From contig NW_006763298.1 in NCBI RefSeq assembly GCF_000218685.1, positions 940,049-1,004,048 on the forward strand: a stretch of DNA of 64,000 nucleotides. The letters run 5' to 3'. Of this stretch, positions 26,341-37,962 are shown in pieces. Below the pieces are notes generated by a model. The model saw only the letters and a program-made list of their open reading frames with translations. It searched no databases and was not told the origin of the DNA. Every line of letters starts with the position of its first letter. Position 1 is the first letter of the stretch. The position numbers and the translations under genes are program-made. The stretch comes from Serpula lacrymans var. lacrymans S7.9. Its lineage: Eukaryota; Basidiomycota; Agaricomycetes; Boletales; Serpulaceae.

Positions 26341-28520
26341 TCAACCTTCCATTTGAGCCATGAAAGTAAACTGCAAATCATCAACTTCCATGCCGGGACC
26401 GCCCCCTACACCCTCACCATGGGCTCGAAAGGCTCTTGAAGCATCCCTTCTCGCTCGCTTCGCATCTTTTTTCAAAGTTTTCCTGCTCAACGAGTTGCCT
26501 CTTGGGGCTGCTTCGTCATATGCTGAAAGATCTTTAGCTTTCCTCAGCCGTTTCGGCGCGCGCGCTGAAGTATCATTTGATCGTTTCAACGCGATGAGGG
26601 GCCGTTGAGGGTCGCCGACGACTGAAGGCGAGCGAGCACGTTTTCGCGGTATCCGAGGCGTTAGGTCGTCAGATTCCATTGGTATACTATAATTGATATT
26701 CAACAGATATTAGTTTCTGCGGGGCATATTTGTTTGCCTTGCACAAAACAGTATTGACGTAATAAAGAGGATAACCTACCTATCTTCATCCATCATGGTA
26801 GCTTCTTCGATTGCATGATCTTCGTCCATGACGACCTCCTCTACCGCTGGATCCTCACCAAATGCACCAGCATCGGCGGCTCCAAAGAAACCAGCTAGCT
26901 CAAATGGCTTCCCAAACTCTGCTAGAATTTGGGCCTGACCCACCGTCTCAGCTCCAGGTGCAATCGTAGCATCACCCGAGATCGTAACAGTGGAAGGGAT
27001 GGAGGACGGGTGGACAGATGGTGGAACAGAGAAGTATGGTATTTTTTGGTGATTCCAATCCATGAGGACGTGCTTTGCGGCCGATAGGACGTCTGGGGTG
27101 CCACCCTACGAAAAGAAAAGAAAAAAAGGGGGGGTTGGATTACAGTGGATTGAGACCAATGGAAAGTACCGCCCACCTTTAGCAAACGTCCGCTGCTAAG
27201 TGCAAGCATGGTCAGAAATTCTAGCGTTGAGGTGAACTGTGGAAGGCCGTATATCTTCTGGATTGTATCAGGATTCGTTCTGGCCAGGATGTCTTCCACT
27301 GAGAACAGAAGATTTCATTGAGCCCGAGTGTGTATGTGTCAATTTTTTCGATTCCCAAACTCACCGACAGCAATAGGATCTTCGACATCTTCTACTTTTA
27401 CAACGTTTCGCAGCAGGATACTGCCTTTGCTGCCACTTTTTTGGACCTCGTCATCGTCATCGAAGACGACACCAGGCGAATCTACTATGCGAATACCACG
27501 CTCTAATTGGATTGACTGCAAGTCTTTTGTGTGGCCAGGTTGAGCTGCGACAGCGCAGACCTAAATTATATCGATCAGAAAGCATATAAGGACATCCTGA
27601 GATAATCAACCTTGGATCTTTTGAGAGAATTGATGAGACTACTCTTTCCGACATTGGGGAACCCAACCACGCCTACGGTGACGCTCTGAGCTGCACTAGG
27701 TTTGTACGCCTTCAGTAGACGGATCAAGCCTGGTGCAGTTGATGATGATAGATTCGAGCGCTGAGTATTAGACGCCGAACGGAAGGGAAGCGTGGGGGTT
27801 GAGTGTCGAAGATGGCGAAGCCATTGCTGCGCATTATCACGAGGTACCAAATCTGCAAGAAAATAAGTTAGGAGGTATAGCGATTGCACGGTCAGACAGT
27901 CCATACCAATTTTATTGAGAACAAATACAAGCTTCTTCCCTTCACTCTCACGCCTTCTGACTTCTTCCTCAACGAGTCGACTCCTACAACCTTCCGGATC
28001 GCGAGCGTCCAGCACCAAGATGACGATGTCACTCTCATCGATCACTTTGTGAAGCGTACGGACGTAATGGCGACGAATCTGCTCTTTTGTTTTTTGTGCA
28101 CTAGACGAGGGATCGACTGTGGAATCTTGAGTCTCCGAGGAAGATGCGATCATAGCAAGCGTGGAGAGTGTAGGTTCCGAAGCCATTTGAGCATCGGGGT
28201 CCGTGCGATGTATTTGCTGTGGAAGGTCGTGAGACCAGAGTCCTCGTACAAAGAAAGATTAGACGAACGGGATGTGCTCTCTGCTTCTCAGCATTTCGAA
28301 CCCGAACCTTGAGATCTGGTAATCGAGGGACTCCAGGGTCTTTTTTCAATTCTTGTTTTCAAAAGGAGGACTTCCGATCAAAAATCCACGATAATGAGAC
28401 TAGGCGAGTACATACTGCTTTTGAGCGGCACTGTGGTTTTCCGCGATTCTAGTGCAGGATCTAATCATTAAAGTTATATTGGATGGTTGAGGATGACTTA
28501 CTGTTTTTCCCCATGGTCAT
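26341..28520 (-). CDS. NUG1: Circularly permuted nucleolar GTPase, GNL3/Nug1 type
   Basis: GTPase acting in 60S ribosomal subunit assembly and export. Two tiny 5' exons are needed: MTMGKN, then SRKTTVPLKS, joined to LKKDPGVPRLPDLKVRVRNA. The N-terminus is basic, as in Nug1/Grn1/nucleostemin. G motifs occur in permuted order, the family hallmark: FVLNKIGDLVP (G4), DSDIVILVLDARDPEGCRS (upstream coil/G5 region), VGVVGFPNVGKSSLINSLKR (G1), AAQPGHTKDLQSI (G2) and IRIVDSPGVVFDDDD (G3). The C-terminal part has an acidic run (VEEVVMDEDHAIEEATMMDE) and a basic tail with KRLRKAKDLSAYDEAAPRGN. The start is 28520, or 28514 at the second Met. Whether it is the Nug1 or the GNL3L ortholog is not certain. 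Confidence 0.9.
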
Positions 28521-29355
28521 TGCTCGTCGACAGTCCTAGAGAATATTGCAAGACAATGTTTGCTCGCAGATCAAAATGCGACTGTCCAATGATTTGGTGT
28601 GGCATCCTCATGGTTTGTCACGTGACCTCATGAATGATTCGGATAATTGGCAGTCCGCGGCTTGCTGTCGTTCTTGCATCGTAATTAGTTCACTCCTTGT
28701 CGACTGCCAGTGATACTTATACTTAAGACCATTGCTAGGGCTATGTCTCGGATGGCCACCTTTTCATAGAGTTACTATCCAAGAAAAAGAACACTTACAC
28801 ACTCGAGCGCCTCATGCTTCAGCTTAATTAGCTTACAACTTGGACCCCATTTTTTTGGCAGCTCAGCGCCTGAACACAGGCCCTTGTGACCAGTGCCCGT
28901 GCTAGTACGTTGATTTCGTCATGATAACCAATACTGAAATTTAATACTCTTGGCCCAGACGAAGCTGCTGTAAAGGTTGTCTCCCCGTGAGCGTGGTCTT
29001 GGCCAACCGAAGTCGAAGTCCTAAACTTATAGCTAATCAAGAGCACTCTACTGGCTGGAAAGGATTACGAATGTTGGCTTAGATTTCTACACCGCTTTCA
29101 CAGCATTATTGCCAATTCACGCTCAAATTGGACTTACTTGAACAATTCGTTGGAAAAAACTGATGACGCTCGTTGGAATGACACGGGAAACTGATGGATT
29201 CTGTTAACAGGCTGTGTCGTTGGTCGACCCTTTGTATTCATTTCAAGGCACCGTGATGTCCGGGTCACCCCGAGATGCAAGTACCCCACGGGATCATGTA
29301 ACCCTTTTGGTGCTCGACTAGGCTCAGACTTTATTGCTAACAAGTACATGTAGCG
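28521..29355. promoter_or_regulatory. Divergent intergenic region with CACGTG palindrome
   Basis: 835 bp between the NUG1-type GTPase (-) and the next membrane protein (+), with no coding sequence I can support. A perfect 10-bp palindrome GTCACGTGAC lies at 28617-28626, about 100 bp upstream of the GTPase start. It matches the E-box/CDEI core (CACGTG) bound by bHLH factors of the Cbf1 type. Confidence 0.5.
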
Positions 29356-30612
29356 ATGAACTCTTCTAACACAACTTGCTCTGATCCAAGCCCATTCCAA
29401 CCAAATCCGGACGTCAGCGGAATTGGCGTACGTGTCTCTTTCTATTTACAAGCGGTACTCCTCGGTGAGTCGAATTATATCAAACGAATTACTGCTCATC
29501 CAGCATAGGTATATGTGCTTGCTGACGTTGCCGTTCGTTATATAGCTTTATTAACTGCCCGTTCTGGGTCCGTTAGTGAAACGACTGGTGCTTTATCAAC
29601 CTTGATACTAACAAATATGGCTTATGTTGCTACTACTCTTGTGTTAGGTTTCAGCGCACAGCCTGAAATGAATCTATACGAGTGCGTCCTACTGTCTTTC
29701 TAACATTTTCTTTGACTGATCTCGTTTCAATATATCAGTGCACTCATTGTCATGTACTTGCTAACATTCTCATGGTTGGCCATAACCTTTTCACTTCCCC
29801 AGTATAATCGGTTCAAGCGGGGGAGTGCCGCAGTTAAAATTCTTTCCGTTATTCAAAGCTATATGGTCTTTGCCTGCGGGTTTTCCATTCTTGCTACCAT
29901 TGACAACTTTGGTATGCAGCCTCAATGCAACCGCGTCCTAGTGGTAGCAATTTTTGGCCGGTTCTCTCTATTTGACAAAGGGAGAACAGTTTTCTTGGTT
30001 GCATTGAGCGTGGCCACAATACTCTACACAGGATTCACCATCAATGACTATTGCGCGTTAATTTTTGGCCGATGTCAATGTAGCCGTCGGCACGGTCGTA
30101 CACAGCGCAACAGCTCAAATGGGCTGGCACCCAGTTTCTTTGATCGTTTTCACATCCCCCAAAACAATGCCAAACCAAATATCCCTGCTTTTCCCGTCAT
30201 CCATCACGCAAATGTGGATGGGCGCGTTGTCCTCACTGTTATAGTAATCTTCATTATATCCGCGCTGTGTATCCTTAATACGGAGCTGTTGAGGCACTAT
30301 AATCATATTGGGCCGGAGGATGAGTCCTGGGCTTTTGGTCAGGTGAGTCTTGTTTTGTTCTATGGCTTTGCGTTGATATAATACATATCATTGTCGTAGA
30401 TTTTACCAATGTTTTTAACGCTTTTGCCACTAGTCAATACTGTGAGGGCGTTTAAGGAGTATGGTTTTGGAACCAAGCACAATCACAAGGAACGAATAGT
30501 TGGTCCTAGCACCCCCCATGTTCTTCGCACCACTTCAGGTAGATCCTCAGACCTGCATACCCAACCGGATGATGAGATGGTGGATTCAGGCGGTGATGAT
30601 GAGGTGAACTAG
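29356..30612 (+). CDS. Polytopic membrane protein, basidiomycete-type
   Basis: Four exons. Exon 1 starts MNSSNTTCSDPSPFQPNPDV, with a likely N-glycosylated exposed N-terminus, and ends in the first hydrophobic segment (VRVSFYLQAVLL). Next are VYVLADVAVRYIALLTARSG and ILTNMAYVATTLVLGFSAQP. Exon 3 has ALIVMYLLTFSWLAITFSLP, YMVFACGFSILATIDNFGMQ, TVFLVALSVATILYTGFTIN and VVLTVIVIFIISALCILNTE, and the last exon has ILPMFLTLLPLVNTVRAFKE. This makes about seven membrane helices with an acidic, Ser-rich cytosolic tail ending GGDDEVN. It resembles the many orphan 7-TM proteins of agarics, but I cannot name a family. The role is unknown. Confidence 0.7.
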
Positions 30613-30884
30613 AGAGAAATTCATCATTCTGCCTACTACGATACCCGTTTTACTGAAGATATTAATACTTTTGGTCGATAATAAATACTATCACGCTGAC
30701 CCGTGTATGACCATTGACTTAATTACAACATAATTAACTTTTAGATGAATGGAGACAAAAATATCTATGAGAAAAGTAAAATCATCAAGATAGGAAGATG
30801 AGTTTGTTGTCATAATGGGCAATAGCGCAATATAAATAAGAACATGCATTCGTTGTCTTCCATAGAATCGGCCAACGCAAGATC

Positions 30885-33765
30885 GGTATGAGAGTGTCAT
30901 AAGCCATGGATTTAGAATAACCTATGATTTAGCGACATAAAAATAACCTGACACTACACCACAAGTATAATTGCACTTAACCTTAACTGGAAAAAGAATG
31001 TGACTGCCTACGACAATACTAAAGTTTAATAATAACATCAATACGGATGGATAGGTATGATTACCAGCAGACTCACGCAAGTGGAAACGTTACAGCCCAG
31101 TCAGTAGACTCCACGCGCCACCCCCACAAGAACAAGAGAAAAATTAAGAATAATCATGGCAACGACAGTCAGGACACAGAGTACTAGTGTGACCCTAAAT
31201 CGTTTCAAAATCCTAGGAACTTTGATGAAAAAGTTCGAGCGTTATACTTCTTCCTTTGTTGCACCCCATGTTATATTGTACGAGAACATGTGCGCCAAGA
31301 TGGCTTGCGTAAGATGAATGCTGAGGCCGCCAAAAAAAGAAGAAAAAGCCGAGAAACTCGTTAATACAATGATGAACAGGGAAAATGTACCGGCAATACT
31401 CACAAAAATGGTATCCATGTCAATTTCTCAATCAAGGAGCCTAGAAAACTGCGATGCCCAAGGCCGAGGAGTGTAAACCCGAGGTCCCCAACCCCAGGAG
31501 AGACGACGGTACAAGCCAACCATACTTCATGATTTCTGGTACAGACAATTCAGCATCAGACAATCCAAGATTCAATGTTTTAGAGGGTGATTGAGGGAGG
31601 AGACGGAACTATGCAAATAAAACCCGTCGACATCGACTTGGAAACCGAGTAGAAGATAATTTATTCACTGAGCTTAACTCACAATATTTTCTTTACATTA
31701 TCTGCTGGGTCGATAAATGCTGCACCTTGCAGAGCTGTCCATCTCAAGAAGGCATCATGCCAAACAAAAGGTGTAACTTCGCCGTTAGCACAACCAATCG
31801 ATATGCACTTGTTAATACGTCGCGTGAAATGCGTAAATACCATTCTCGAAGTAATGGCGAGCAACTTGCATAACATCTTGTGATAAACGAGATAATTTTA
31901 AGAGTCAACGTATCACGAGTGGCTATGATACACATACCTGATTCATGCTGTGTGATAGCAACTTCTGGACATTCCGCGAGCTCACGAGCAGCATCTCGTA
32001 AACAATCCTCAAGCCATCATTCCCAATTAGCAGAATTACCTTCGGAGAAGCAGAAGCAGAGGAAACGCACCTCTGGCACAATAATATCAGGATCCACAAT
32101 TAATATGATTTGACCCCATCTCAGCGACTTTCCATTGCAAACCCATGGCATCCATTGTTTCACGCTTTCTTTGAAGCGCCTTGCCTTCTAGACACCCAGA
32201 TTGGTCTTTGGCTAACGCGTTTCTTGCAACAGCATTTTCCAATACTTTCAGATGTTTTTCCAGCTTCGAGCTCAATGCGAGTCCATGATTCATGTTCGAC
32301 ACTTTCTTGAAAGGATCAGCACGTTTAGAACCTCCCGGAGTATTGTCATGTTTCGAACGTGCGACCCAGCGTATGTTATGCTTTGCATAGAATGCGATGC
32401 GTTCTTGACGTTTTTCTTCACTGATCAGCTGTATGCCGTCATCGTGTACAAAGATAACCAAAGTCTCGCCTTGTCGTGCGTATGTTTGCATGGCCTTCTT
32501 GAGCGAATAAACAGAAGGGGCACTGAATAGGAAGCATTAGTAATGTCAAGCGTATATCGAAGGAAAAATATATCGAAGGTGAGCACGCACATTGTCTGCT
32601 CTAAACTTTCTTTGGACACAGGAAGTTCAATTGTAACGTGTGGAAGCGCAGCGTCAACATCTTTATTCGGGACCAGTCGATTCGCAGAATAATACTTCGA
32701 ATTCTCGTGGCATTGAGAAACTGGTCCAAACCTGCCAAAAAGAAGGCCTCCGACTCTTTCCAGCATGAGAAGTCAGCATAAGAAGTAAGACACTTAACTC
32801 ACACGAGCGATAAGTTTCCCATAAGATGCAAGCAGAAGAGTTGCGGCTGCGGAGTCAGCTTCGACGGCAATTTTTTTCCTCATGGTATGCTCCCCAGTCA
32901 CCAGTGATACGCAAAAAAAGGAACGGAGAAGTGGCAAGCATTGCAAACCGAACGTAACTACCATCTAAAACCCATTCTGCGAGCAAGATACTGACACCAC
33001 TTCTTATGAAAACTGATTATCTCGCGTCTCATGAGCTGGCTGACGAAGTTGGGCAGGAAAGCACATACACAAGGAGAGCGCTGTAGCAAGGCCACAATAG
33101 AATGGAGCGAGGAGTCTGGTAGAACGCTGTTCCTTATTTTGGGCAGAGCCAGTCTTCTCCAGGTCGCACCTCTCTAGCTGTGATGCGGTCCGCGGGGGTG
33201 AAACTCCACCAACTCCATAACCTATTTGAACCTGCTTTAGTTTCTAGCCTACTGTTGTTTCTCTCTTTATCGGTGACCGGAATATCTTCCGTGATAATCT
33301 TGACTTTCTGCCAATCCGCCAGCCTAAGATCTGACGCAGCCGTGGACACAACAAAAGTAAAAGCTCCACACTGCTCCATATCAGACTGAGGTAGAAATCT
33401 GGTATGAGCAAAAAGGCTTTGCTAGACTTCTCAGGTACGAACGATAACGCCAAAGCAGCATCAACAACTGCCTTTTCACTGCGACTATGGGATTGAGCAA
33501 CCTGACAGCTGCTTCAAATGGGGCCAAAAAAGTGGTTGCGTAAGGAAACACTCGAAAATGGCATGTCTCCACCCTTAAACAACACCAGAGGAGACATTAT
33601 CTGCTGAGGGTTTGAACCACGCATTGCCTTGCGTCTGTCATGATGGAAGAGTTAGAAGCAGAACGCGCAATATATTTTCATAGAAGACGATACCTGCCTG
33701 AATACATGGTGAAGTAAGGCATCATACGCGTCGTAATCCTTGATATGCCCCTGTAAGCTTAACCG
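30885..33765 (-). pseudogene. Decayed full-length paralog of the family-2 glycosyltransferase
   Basis: Minus strand and collinear with the intact gene at 43098-46800. It begins with DYDAYDALLHHVFRQ (near 33745), then GNAWFKPSADNVSSGVV and a stop. After a frameshift comes VETCHFRVFPYATTFLAPFE, then GPVSQCHENSKYYSANRLVP, the exon MQTYARQGETLVIFVHDDG with NMNHGLALSSKLEKHLKVLE, then FTRRINKCISIGCANGEVTP and AFLRWTALQGAAFIDPADNV. The next matching piece, DVDGFYLHS (near 31600), shows that the EDFDMALRLQ and RW-motif exons are deleted. Further on are GGLSIHLTQAILAHMFSYNI, an in-frame TAA at 31242-31244 where the paralog has Glu, and a C-terminal NPWLM. It is broken by stops, frameshifts and at least one internal deletion, so no active enzyme is expected. 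Confidence 0.88.
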
Positions 33766-35739
33766 AAAACTTTCGCTACTAGAGAAGAATGCTACAAATA
33801 TAGGAAGGTACTCTGGAACTTGAAGGGGTGTTATCCATTGCGCTTTCCATAATCAAAACAAATGCTGGGAAAGATTAATTGATCGCGCCGACTTTCCGGG
33901 ACCTGAAGTCGAGACCTTCAAACCTCAAGTGGCATGGATAATCACGTACAGGATGCCATAGTCGCATTGACAGCCACCTCTATCGCACCTGCATCCTATC
34001 ACTATATCAGCATTGTAAATATCAAGATCGGGGCTGGATGACTCACAAAACCTTGCTCTTACCGTTACATCTCGATTAAGGCAGGCACATGAAAGTTGTG
34101 TGGTTCGGATTGTACCTTGACCGTTGTCTAATGAAGCCTGCATAGTGGGGTGGTAGCGGGATAACTAGACAGCGATCGAGCTGGAGGGCCGCTATCTTCT
34201 GAATGGGTGGCTCAGGCGTGCATCCGATATACGGTACCATTATTTCTCTTCAACGTATACTGAACGTTCCTGTCCCTGTAAGTTTGAGCCTATCAACAAC
34301 CTAGAATGGTATAGCACCCGTCCTGAAAATGTAGACCATATGCTAACAAGCTATCCACCGCCGAAAGGACGCAAACCCTTCGTAAGGACTTGAACTCTCG
34401 AGCGGTGAGGGGTACTACATTTGAGCGATAAATTGTTGATGATCTAGAACACACAGCGCTTTGCATATGCTTTCAGGCGGTGCATCGAGCTACATGAGAC
34501 AACATTTAGGTAAATATGTTTAGCAAGTTTGGTGTACCGCAGGACTCAAGCGCATATAGCAAGGAGAGGCTGGAGAGCTAGTGCTAGACTTGAAGGTACT
34601 CCGAGCTCTTGGACTAGCCGGGCCAGCCCGAGAGGTTGAAGAGGAGCCGACAATGCTCCGCCACATTGGGAGTATACTGTGGCGGTACACCTGCCACGAT
34701 CACGATCACGATCAATGATTGGTCCGCGTCTTATCATCATCACGCAATTCCAGGCTCACTGGCAAACTGAACTGCATAACGGCGCCCCAACTTTTTATGA
34801 CATGCCTTCCAGGACGTAATAAACCTACTACAGGAGCAGACTCATCAAGAATTCAGCTTACTGCGCAATCTACGACTTCTACTTGGGACCTGGGGATGAT
34901 CGCCGACCTACATGATGCCAACTGTTAACACTCTCCACCTCACACAACGTAACACCACTGCCCTGCTGCTGAAACCCTGCCATCAGACGCATCACCACTA
35001 AAGATATTTTACACTTTGTATGTGTGTAGAACGTGGAATTCACATTCCTTGCGAGCGCCATGTCATCTACAGCTCTATCAGCATCGGCATCCGTCCTATC
35101 AACACGCAATAGTTGGCTATGCCGTCAGAACGACAGAAGGTGAGTACGTTTGCACCATAAATGTAGTTTCTGCGCTCTTTATTTTGTGGCGGAACAGCCC
35201 GTAGGTCCTGGCGCACATGTATAATTTTAGCTCAGGCAATTCCTGGGGTAACATGGTCTTCGTCATTGGTGGAGCTCAGGTGTGTTATTCGTGTGTGCTA
35301 TAGGATTATTGACGCGAACGTTTTGATCATAGAAGCAGCCCGACTGCTTTATGGTATGCATTCGTAGCGCTCGTGCCTGTTTTGCGATTGCGACTTGCTA
35401 AGCACGTTAGTGCCAGTACGTAAAGTATCTTTTGAAATCTTGAGTTCAATATCTTATAATAAATATCAAGAGCTAAACGAAAAGCAATTTCATAATATGC
35501 ATTTCTACGCCATTCACAGGAAATTCAGAGTAGAAAACCATCGTGACATAAGGTATCGTGAAATACAGGTTAAGTATGATAATCTATTGATGTGCATAGG
35601 TGAGCGACAAAGTTCCAGTCCGGTTCCCCAAGAAATAAAAAAAGAGTAAGTATAAACCGATATTACAGGAACAGTCCATCAGTGAGATATTTTAGCGTGA
35701 ACTCGAACCAGAATCCCTTGAAGCAGAAGCATGAAATCC
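33766..35739. other. Gene-poor stretch
   Basis: About 2 kb with no secure gene. A short hexamer run (cacgat three times, 34696-34713) is present. A possible short exon starts at the ATG at 35060 (MSSTALSASASVLSTRNSWL) with a good gtgagt donor after QNDRR, followed by a piece reading SSGNSWGNMVFVIGGAQ near 35232-35279. The two could not be joined into a convincing protein. Confidence 0.3.
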
Positions 35740-37962
35740 TCAGCAAAGTTGCCACATCTTGACATAATCACTGTCATCACTCAGGTCAGCGCCGGTTATA
35801 GCAAAGATCATACTAGACGCACACGACGAGCGATCTGTCTTCAACGCTAGGAGCCCAACTCGAGTACCACGTGTCCTGCGCCAAGGCAAAATCACGCATC
35901 GCAGCTATTACAAGACCGTCCCAATCAGGATCAAAAGGAACGTGGCGAGTAGCAAAAAATCGTACTGTCAGAACCGTCTAACCAAGGTTTCCCGCCAGCG
36001 TTATCCGGGAACCATCCATTAGTGCCTCCTACCGCGAGATCGAGGATCAGATAGAAAGCTGTTAAGATGTAATGTAGGATATTTGAAAGAATCTCGAGAA
36101 GTTTAACGTACGCTGATCGAATGGAGTAGCATTCGTGCCGTTGACCCATGGGTTCTGCAGCACAATATCCTGGGTTCCATTCTGCACGACAGTGGGGAAG
36201 TCGCCTCGAGTGAAGAACGGCTCGTTGAATGAGAGTTCGAGCATGTAGTGCAAACGTGAGTCTACGTAAATTCGGCTAAACTTTATGGTCAGTATGTATA
36301 TCCTTATGAGAAGACCACGGACAAACGCGTACAGGAAGTCTGGGGTCCATTCCAACGCGTATGTGTGGAAACTCTGTCCGTAATCAGCACGGCGTTGTGT
36401 CCACCAGCCGAACGTCTTGTAGACGGCGTTGAGGAACGAGATGGGGCCCCAGTTAAGCGAGCCTCGAACATAGTTGATGCCCCTGTGCGGATTCATATTA
36501 GTCAATGAGCAGCACACATATTGATTGGATCCTACTGGTCAGGGTACGAGGATGGGTTACCGCGTGATTCCATGATATCAATTTCACCTGTTGCATAATG
36601 AGGATCCCGTATGAATGTGCTCAGGTGGCGGCACTCACCGCTGAGAGGCCAAGGGCCATATGTATTGTTTACGGGAAGCATCCAAATGGCAGGCCAGAAC
36701 TAATTATCACATTAGTATGAGCATTCATAGTAATCAAAAAACATCATGTCTCACCCAGTCGCTGCATGACAACAGTCAAATCAGCTCCAACGGAAGAGCG
36801 GAGATGAAGAGTCAAGACTTACCCTCTAGGGAGTTTCGCGCTGACCTCAACACGACCGTACTTAATACTCGTGGTATTACGCGTGCTGATACGCGCACTT
36901 TGCACGGGGTTGATGACGGTACCAGCAGTACTATTACTGACCGCACCACACGATTGGTAGTACGCCGTTGCATCAAAGGTAGTGCCATTTCCTGAGCTTG
37001 ATGAAGATACCGGGTTAGTGACGTTGTAGGTGCAATCTGTCAGATTGTAGGTGTATCCGTTTAAGACGTTTGCAGTTCCGATGGCATCCGAGGTGAGCGT
37101 TGGCGTGATATATAAATAACCGTTCGACACATAAGAGTTATTCGGCGAATCTGTAGTCATTTCGAACTCGCCATTGCTAAATGATGCGGTGAAAAATCAT
37201 CAACTGAAGTCAATAACTTAAAACTTGTGATGCTGATAATGTTGCTAACCCGAAACCACCTAGTTCGACCTCCCGGAACCAGTTTCCACCAGCTCCAAAC
37301 ACGCTTTCATTGTCATTGAACTCCTCATCCATGATCATACACAAATTTCCGATCACGGGAACGCTCTTGTATCCATAGTAGCACTTGACTGCTGCTCCGA
37401 TAATTCCAAGGAATGCGGCACCATAAGTGACATAGTACGAAAGGCGAGAATAAGTGTCCTTGTCCTTGACCCAAGACTTGTCGATGGTAGAAGGATGTTC
37501 AAGCAGAGTGGACTTGAGGCGTTTGACTGGCTTGACTGGTGTCGATGCTTCAAAATTCATCGTGCTATACATGGTGACTTGGCGGACTGGAGGTGCTGCA
37601 AATGCTTCGCGCAGACGAATACCAGAGGAAGTACGAGTGGGCACATCACTGATTCCCGGACTACTGCCGTAGTAGGAGGGGTTTCGTGGAAGATCCTGTG
37701 TACTGGCGCGCATGGAAGCGACGCCGCTACGTGGAACGACGGGGACCGGAGGTGCTGGAGTGCCGAGAGAATGAACATCTACACTGAAGCTGCGAATACT
37801 ACCAGGAGGAGAAAAAGGATTGACATGGGCTGCAGCTTCCGGTGTCGAAGGTGTCGAGGACAGCCGAGAGAGATGGTTGTTTGAATCACCATCCGTAGGG
37901 CGTCTGGTCTCTTGATGGATGAAGAACGGGTTATCCGAAGGTCTGGTGGAGGAAGTCGACAT
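35740..37962 (-). CDS. GH16 Kre6/Skn1-type beta-glucan synthesis protein
   Basis: Type II membrane protein needed for beta-1,6-glucan in the cell wall (Kre6/Skn1 family). The start is MSTSSTRPSDNPFFIHQETR. A long Ser/Pro-rich cytosolic N-terminus of about 170 residues precedes one membrane helix (LSYYVTYGAAFLGIIGAAVK). The lumenal GH16-like domain follows: CMIMDEEFND, WFREVELGGFGNGEFEMTTD, SIKYGRVEVSAKLPRGDWLW, PAIWMLPVNNTYGPWPLSGE and the catalytic-type motif EIDIMESRG. Later parts are GWWTQRRADYGQSFHTYALE, FYLILDLAVGGTNGWFPDNA and GKPWLDGSD. A final short exon reads DYVKMWQLC after a gtgcgt donor. Many N-glycosylation sequons are present. Seven or more introns. An ATG nine codons upstream is less likely as start. 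Confidence 0.93.

Noticed and set aside
26360..26608. Plus-strand frame of 82 codons
   Set aside because: Exactly antisense to the basic C-terminal exon of the nucleolar GTPase.
34546..34743. Minus-strand frame beginning MMMIRRGPIIDRDRDRGRCT
   Set aside because: The RDRDRG part is translation of the cacgat hexamer repeat. The rest is short and unrecognised.
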